A DNA stretch of 64,000 bases from Streptomyces cyaneus (GTDB taxonomy: Bacteria > Actinomycetota > Actinomycetes > Streptomycetales > Streptomycetaceae). The translations under genes and the position numbers were made by a program. The DNA lies in NCBI RefSeq assembly GCF_004028635.1, contig NZ_RQJW01000019.1:1-64000 (forward strand), written 5' to 3'. How positions within the stretch are numbered: position 1 is the stretch's first letter; each line of letters starts with the position of its first letter. This document shows, piece after piece, positions 60,304 to 64,000 of this stretch. The notes beneath the pieces were generated by a model that was not told the DNA's origin, did no database searches, and worked only from the letters and a program-made list of their open reading frames with translations.

Positions 60304-61431
60304 TCACATGAGCGGCGTGATGAAGCGGCGCAGGGACTCTTCGTAGGACTCGGGGTCGGCGTTCCACATGGCGGCGTGGGGAGCGTTCTTGACGGTGTTG
60401 ATGGCCACCAGGTTGGGGTGGGCCTCGGCCAGGCGGCGGGAGAGGGTCCAGGGGGCCACCCTGTCGTCGGGGCCGTGGAAGATCAGGGTCGGCACCGTGA
60501 GGCGGCCGGGGGCGCCGGTGTCGGTGACGCGGTCGATGTTCAGGCCGGTGCGGCCCTGTGCCGCGCGGACGGCGAGCGGCAGCAGCGCGCTCGGCGTGTG
60601 GCGGGCCGTGGCCAGGGCGCGCAGCGTGGCTTCCCAGCTGAGCACCGGGGAGTCCAGGACCAGGCCCGAGACATGGTCACGCAGCCCCGAGTGCGCGGCG
60701 GCGCGCAGCGCCATCGTCGCGCCGGTGGACCAGCCGAGCAGGACGAGCTGCTTGGCGCCGTACCGCACGGCGTAGCGCATGGCCGCGTCCAGGTCGCGCC
60801 ACTCGGTCTCGCCGAAGTGGTTCAGGCCGTCCGGCGGGCGGGGTGCGCCGAGGTCGCCGCGGTAGGCGAGGGCGAGGACCGGGAAGTGGCGGCCGTTGAG
60901 GAACTCCATGACGTTCATGGCGTGTTCGCGGGTGGTGCCGAGGCCGTGCACCGCGATGACCCAGGTGTCGCGGGCGCCAGGGACGAACCATGCGGGCAGG
61001 GCGCCGAGTTCGCCCGGGATGTCGACGTCGGCGTGGTCGAGGCCGAGGGCGGCGCTCGGGTTGCCGACGTGGACGTTCGGGGTGAGCCAGACGCTGTCGC
61101 CGGGCCGGAAGGTGCCGTGTGTGACGCGTACCAGGCGGCGTACGACGGTGTCGGCGGAGTGGTTCGCCGCGGCGAGGACGGGGCCGACGACCGCGTGCGA
61201 GCCGTCGCCGGAGAGGCCGTAGGTGCCGGGGCGCAGGGAGGCCAGGTCGCGGGTGAGCGCGATCTGGCCGGCCGCCGTGGCGTGCACGGTGAGCCTGGGT
61301 TCGGTGGGCAGGGGCCTGCCAGGGGGCGCCTTCAGCGCGGCGCCACTGGCGAACCGCCCGGCGGCGACGCTCGCAACGCCGGCGGCGAGAGCCACGGTGA
61401 CGGCAGCGGCCGTCGTTTTGACAGTGCGCAC
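60304..61431 (-). CDS. alpha/beta hydrolase with N-terminal membrane anchor
   Basis: A 375-residue protein. The N-terminal hydrophobic segment (TTAAAVTVALAAGVASVAAG) is a signal or anchor. The hydrolase core has the oxyanion HGLGTTREHAMN, nucleophile elbow GWSTGAT (Ser), Asp in FHGPDDRVAPW and His in NAPHAAMW. Resembles bacterial alpha/beta hydrolases of the FrsA/BAAT-like side. GTG 61431 with CTGGA upstream; an in-frame opening to 61506 lacks support. Ester or peptide substrate unknown; acts outside or at the membrane. Confidence 0.88.
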   Translation of the reverse strand: MRTVKTTAAAVTVALAAGVASVAAGRFASGAALKAPPGRPLPTEPRLTVHATAAGQIALTRDLASLRPGTYGLSGDGSHAVVGPVLAAANHSADTVVRRLVRVTHGTFRPGDSVWLTPNVHVGNPSAALGLDHADVDIPGELGALPAWFVPGARDTWVIAVHGLGTTREHAMNVMEFLNGRHFPVLALAYRGDLGAPRPPDGLNHFGETEWRDLDAAMRYAVRYGAKQLVLLGWSTGATMALRAAAHSGLRDHVSGLVLDSPVLSWEATLRALATARHTPSALLPLAVRAAQGRTGLNIDRVTDTGAPGRLTVPTLIFHGPDDRVAPWTLSRRLAEAHPNLVAINTVKNAPHAAMWNADPESYEESLRRFITPLM

Positions 61432-61544
61432 GGATCCAGTGTCCGGGTGGAGAGGGGGACCGGCCAGTGGGAGTGACTCCGTCGGCTGAACCGAGTCACC
61501 GGGCACAGCGACTTGCAGGGCGCGCTAGCGCGCACCCGCACCGC

Positions 61545-62294
61545 CTACCCCCGCTGCCCGTACCCCCGCAGCCGCTCCCCCGCCTCCGCCACCTGTCCCT
61601 CCGACAGCAGCGTCGGGGACAGGCCGGGTACCGAGGTCGCCGTGAGCCACAGGCGGGACATCCACTCGAGTTGGGCCGTGCGGTCGTAGGCCTGGTCCAG
61701 GGTCGTGCCGTAGGTGATCGTGCCGTGGTTCTGGAGGAGGCAGGCGGTGCGGTCGGTGAGGGCCTGGAGCATGTTCTCGGCCAACTCCCGGGTGCCGTAT
61801 GTCGCATAGGGGGCAACCCGGACGGGGCCTCCGAGGGCGCCCGCCATGTAGTGGATCAGGGGGAGCTCCGGCACCAGGGTCGAGACGGCCGTCGCGTGGA
61901 CCGCGTGGGTGTGCACGACGGCGCCGGCGTCCGTGGCGCGATAGACGGCGAGGTGCATGGGCAGCTCGCTCGTCGGTACCAGCGCGCCCAGCACCTGCCT
62001 GCCGTCCAGGTCGACCCCCGTCACGTCCTGGGGCGTCAGGCGGTCGTACGGCACTCCCGACGGCGTGACCAGCACCGTGTCACCGACGCGCACCGAGACA
62101 TTGCCGGACGTGCCGACGACCAGCCCCTCGGACACGGTCCGGCGGGCCGTCGCCACGAGGGACTCCCAGGCATCCGCCTCCTCGGGGCGCACACGCCTGC
62201 CCCACGGCTCCCCCACTTCCTGTACGCCTTCCCGCGCATCCCGCGCATCGCGCGCGCCCCGCTGATCCCGCTGGTCCCGCCGCTCCTCAGCCAT
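61545..62294 (-). CDS. class II aldolase/adducin-family protein
   Basis: A 249-residue protein of the FucA/AraD type. After a disordered Arg/Asp-rich N-terminus (~1-35), the domain shows VVGTSGNVSVR (phosphate binding), LPMHLAVYRAT, zinc ligands in VVHTHAVHATA, and NHGTITYG. Likely cleaves a phosphorylated sugar or acts as an epimerase or decarboxylase; substrate unresolved. ATG at 62294 with CAGGA upstream. A 14-bp palindrome GCGCGCTAGCGCGC (61520-61533) lies just past the stop. Confidence 0.92.
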   Translation of the reverse strand: MAEERRDQRDQRGARDARDAREGVQEVGEPWGRRVRPEEADAWESLVATARRTVSEGLVVGTSGNVSVRVGDTVLVTPSGVPYDRLTPQDVTGVDLDGRQVLGALVPTSELPMHLAVYRATDAGAVVHTHAVHATAVSTLVPELPLIHYMAGALGGPVRVAPYATYGTRELAENMLQALTDRTACLLQNHGTITYGTTLDQAYDRTAQLEWMSRLWLTATSVPGLSPTLLSEGQVAEAGERLRGYGQRG

Positions 62295-62455
62295 ACGGCG
62301 ATCCTGCCAGCCGGGACCGCGACGCGGCCTCAAGTCGCAACCGAGCCGGGGCACTCTAGGGCGGAAGACCGACGTCCGGAAGGGTGCATATACGGATACA
62401 TCACCCTCTTCCCATGCTTGGCCGGAGATCGATCGGCATTCAATGACCTTCCAGT

Positions 62456-62470
62456 AATCTCTGGGAGATT
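62456..62470. promoter_or_regulatory. palindrome upstream of GH25 lysozyme gene
   Basis: AATCTC-TGG-GAGATT, perfect 6-3-6 dyad 31 bases before the lysozyme start. AT-rich context; candidate operator. Confidence 0.4.
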
Positions 62471-62501
62471 TGTTGTGCACGTCGCCATTCCGGGGGGAAA
62501 T

Positions 62502-63251
62502 ATGGCCCGTGATCGCAAACCGTCCCGTCACCGCTCCCGCCTCATAGCGATATCCGTGGCGGCGCTCACCCTTGGGGGGACCGCGCTCGCCGAGATTCCG
62601 GCCGCGGCGGCCGGCAAGCCCAAGGGACATGACGTCTCGTCCCACCAGAAGAACGTCAACTGGCAGAGCTCGAAGGCGAAGGGCGCCAGGTTCGTCTACG
62701 TCAAGGCGACGGAGTCCCACACCTACCGCAACCCATACTTCAACCAGCAGTACAACGGCTCCCGCAACGTGGGCCTGGTACGCGGCGCGTACCACTTCGC
62801 GCTGCCGAACAAGTCGTCGGGCCAGGCGCAGGCGGCGCACTTCGTGCGCAACGGCGGCGGCTGGAAGTCGGACGGCTGGACCCTGCCGCCAGCGCTGGAC
62901 ATCGAATACAACCCGTACAGCAAGCACAAGTGCTACGGGCTGAGCAAGGCGAAGATGGTCAGCTGGATCCAGTCCTTCAGCAATGAGGTGAAGCGGCTGA
63001 CCGGCCGCCGTCCGGTGATCTACACCACCACGCACTGGTGGAACACATGCACCGGTGCCAGCCGCGCCTTCGCCTCGAATCACGCGCTGTGGATAGCCCG
63101 CTACGACTCCGCGACGGCGGGGGCACTGCCGGCCGGATGGCAGTACTGGACCATCTGGCAGTACGACAACGGCAGCGGCAGCCTGCCGGGTGACCAGAAT
63201 CTCTTCAACGGGTCCATGACCCAGCTGAGGAAGTTTGCCCGGGGCTACTGA
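62502..63251 (+). CDS. secreted GH25 lysozyme (N,O-diacetylmuramidase type)
   Basis: A 249-residue exported muramidase. The signal peptide (HRSRLIAISVAALTLGGTAL) ends near AAAA-GKPKG. GH25 domain: GHDVSSHQ with Asp44, FVYVKATES, GAYHFALPN, catalytic DIE (Asp133, Glu135 in PPALDIEYNP), IYTTTHWW, LWIARYD and the terminal YWTIWQYDNGSGS. It resembles Streptomyces cellosyl. ATG 62502 follows GGGGGGAAAT. Cleaves peptidoglycan beta-1,4 bonds, own or foreign. Confidence 0.94.
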   Translation: MARDRKPSRHRSRLIAISVAALTLGGTALAEIPAAAAGKPKGHDVSSHQKNVNWQSSKAKGARFVYVKATESHTYRNPYFNQQYNGSRNVGLVRGAYHFALPNKSSGQAQAAHFVRNGGGWKSDGWTLPPALDIEYNPYSKHKCYGLSKAKMVSWIQSFSNEVKRLTGRRPVIYTTTHWWNTCTGASRAFASNHALWIARYDSATAGALPAGWQYWTIWQYDNGSGSLPGDQNLFNGSMTQLRKFARGY

Positions 63252-63359
63252 CCCTTGCGGCGCCTGGGCCGCTCGGTGACCGATGGAGGCCGTTGGAGCG
63301 GGAGCCTCCGCTTTCGACAGAACAACCACCTCCTCCAGACACCGTGCGGCCTGCCCCAG

Positions 63360-63381
63360 TTCACCTTCCGTTCACTCAGGT
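63360..63381 (+). promoter_or_regulatory. PHO box (PhoP direct repeats) upstream of pitH2
   Basis: Two adjacent 11-bp units, GTTCACCTTCC and GTTCACTCAGG, matching the Streptomyces PhoP GTTCACC repeat, about 47 bp before the transporter start. A third degenerate unit (TTTCCTACGGT) follows. Confidence 0.8.
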
Positions 63382-63427
63382 TTCCTACGGTCAACCGACC
63401 GATGACCTCGAACGATTGCCTGGGTAA

Positions 63428-64000
63428 ATGGAAAACTTCTCGCTGATCCTCGCGATTGTGGTAGTAACCGCACTTGCGTTCGATTTCACGAACGGTTTCC
63501 ACGACACCGCCAACGCGATGGCCACGACCATCTCGACCGGTGCACTCAAGCCCAAGGTCGCGGTGGCCATGTCCGCCGTGCTGAACCTTGTCGGCGCCTT
63601 CCTCTCCGTGGAGGTCGCCAACACGATCTCCAAAGGTCTCGTCGACGAGACCGGCATCCGCCCCGAGGTCATATTCGCCGCGTTGGTCGGCGCGATCCTC
63701 TGGAACCTGCTGACCTGGCTGGTAGGCCTGCCCTCCAGCTCCTCGCACGCCCTCATGGGCGGACTGATCGGCGCCACCGTCGCCTCGGCCGGCATCGGCG
63801 CGGTCCACGGGGACGTGCTCGTCACCAAGGTGCTGATCCCGGCGATCGCCGCCCCGCTGGTCGCGGGCATCGCCGCGCTGCTGGCCACGCGGCTGTCGTA
63901 CTCCCTCGGCAAGAAGGCCGACGGCAACGCCGCCAAGAAGGGCTACCGCGCCGGCCAGATCGCCTCCGCCGGCCTGGTCTCCCTCGCCCACGGCACCAAC
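63428..64000 (+). CDS. pitH2: low-affinity inorganic phosphate transporter PitH2 (partial, cut by right edge)
   Basis: First 191 codons of a Pit-family (PiT) H+/phosphate symporter. The signature FDFTNGFHDTANAMATTIST is in helix 1; later come SSSSHALMGGLIGAT and, at the edge, SLAHGTN, the start of the second PiT signature. At least five membrane helices are visible. ATG 63428 follows TGGGTA. The PHO box upstream fits known PhoP control of pitH2 (SCO1845 in S. coelicolor, from memory). The 3' part lies outside the window. Confidence 0.93.
   Translation, partial: MENFSLILAIVVVTALAFDFTNGFHDTANAMATTISTGALKPKVAVAMSAVLNLVGAFLSVEVANTISKGLVDETGIRPEVIFAALVGAILWNLLTWLVGLPSSSSHALMGGLIGATVASAGIGAVHGDVLVTKVLIPAIAAPLVAGIAALLATRLSYSLGKKADGNAAKKGYRAGQIASAGLVSLAHGTN

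Overview
The window is high-GC actinobacterial chromosome and almost certainly Streptomyces. The evidence is strong GC bias at third codon positions, many GTG starts, a cysteine-free chaplin, a streptophobe-family membrane protein, an SGM_5486-type 38-residue peptide, a Gbn-type GATC-binding nucleoid protein and an Asp23/Gls24 cluster. From memory (not searched), gene order matches the S. coelicolor core region around SCO1790-SCO1845: chpE = SCO1800, tyrS = SCO1818, gbn = SCO1839, pitH2 = SCO1845. There is no prophage, integrative element, biosynthetic cluster or CRISPR array. The novelty lies in small genes, regulatory sites and repeats laid over conserved core genes.

Layout. 1-375: leader and promoters of an rRNA operon that runs off the left edge on the minus strand. 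376-6711: DNA-repair glycosylase, Spo0M, a PEBP-like protein, HNH nuclease, an NfeD/SPFH membrane pair, an ABC ATPase and a conserved unknown. 6863-12697: chaplin ChpE, a GAF kinase/NarL regulator pair, an SDR co-translated with a QueA-like protein that carries a huge 24-bp repeat array, and a secreted SLT-domain protein. 12802-22849: FHA-ABC exporter, streptophobe protein, SerB, SixA-like phosphatase, and a CynX-type MFS transporter with its microprotein and a divergent GntR regulator. 23021-28996: fabG-fabI (mabA-inhA arrangement), tldD with its partner, tyrS. 29118-35818: stress membrane protein, DUF3099, a candidate small RNA, a MITE-like element at the moaA stop codon, an acetate-type symporter operon with a CRP-like site, and a subtilase.

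35911-42960: CoA-transferase, CopD-like protein, alcohol dehydrogenase, VIT-family transporter, DEDDh exonuclease with BRCT, a small zinc protein, SURF1, and a miniature YbdD-like gene after cstA. 42957-50393: divergent cstA and a symporter - sigma factor - membrane protein - GH15 - SDR chain with overlapping starts. 50420-53606: a five-gene Asp23/AmaP envelope-stress operon with a divergent partner. 53619-64000: enoyl-CoA hydratase, gbn, an ABC-F ATPase, several unknowns, a VOC protein, a hydrolase, an aldolase, a GH25 lysozyme, and pitH2 behind a PHO box, cut by the right edge.

Four copies of one intergenic repeat (near 3250, 29050, 30525, 42775) each lie between a convergent gene pair, in the same orientation. 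Perfect stem-loops close most other convergent pairs. Many neighbouring genes share ATGA or GTGA start/stop overlaps, which makes the operons unusually easy to delimit.
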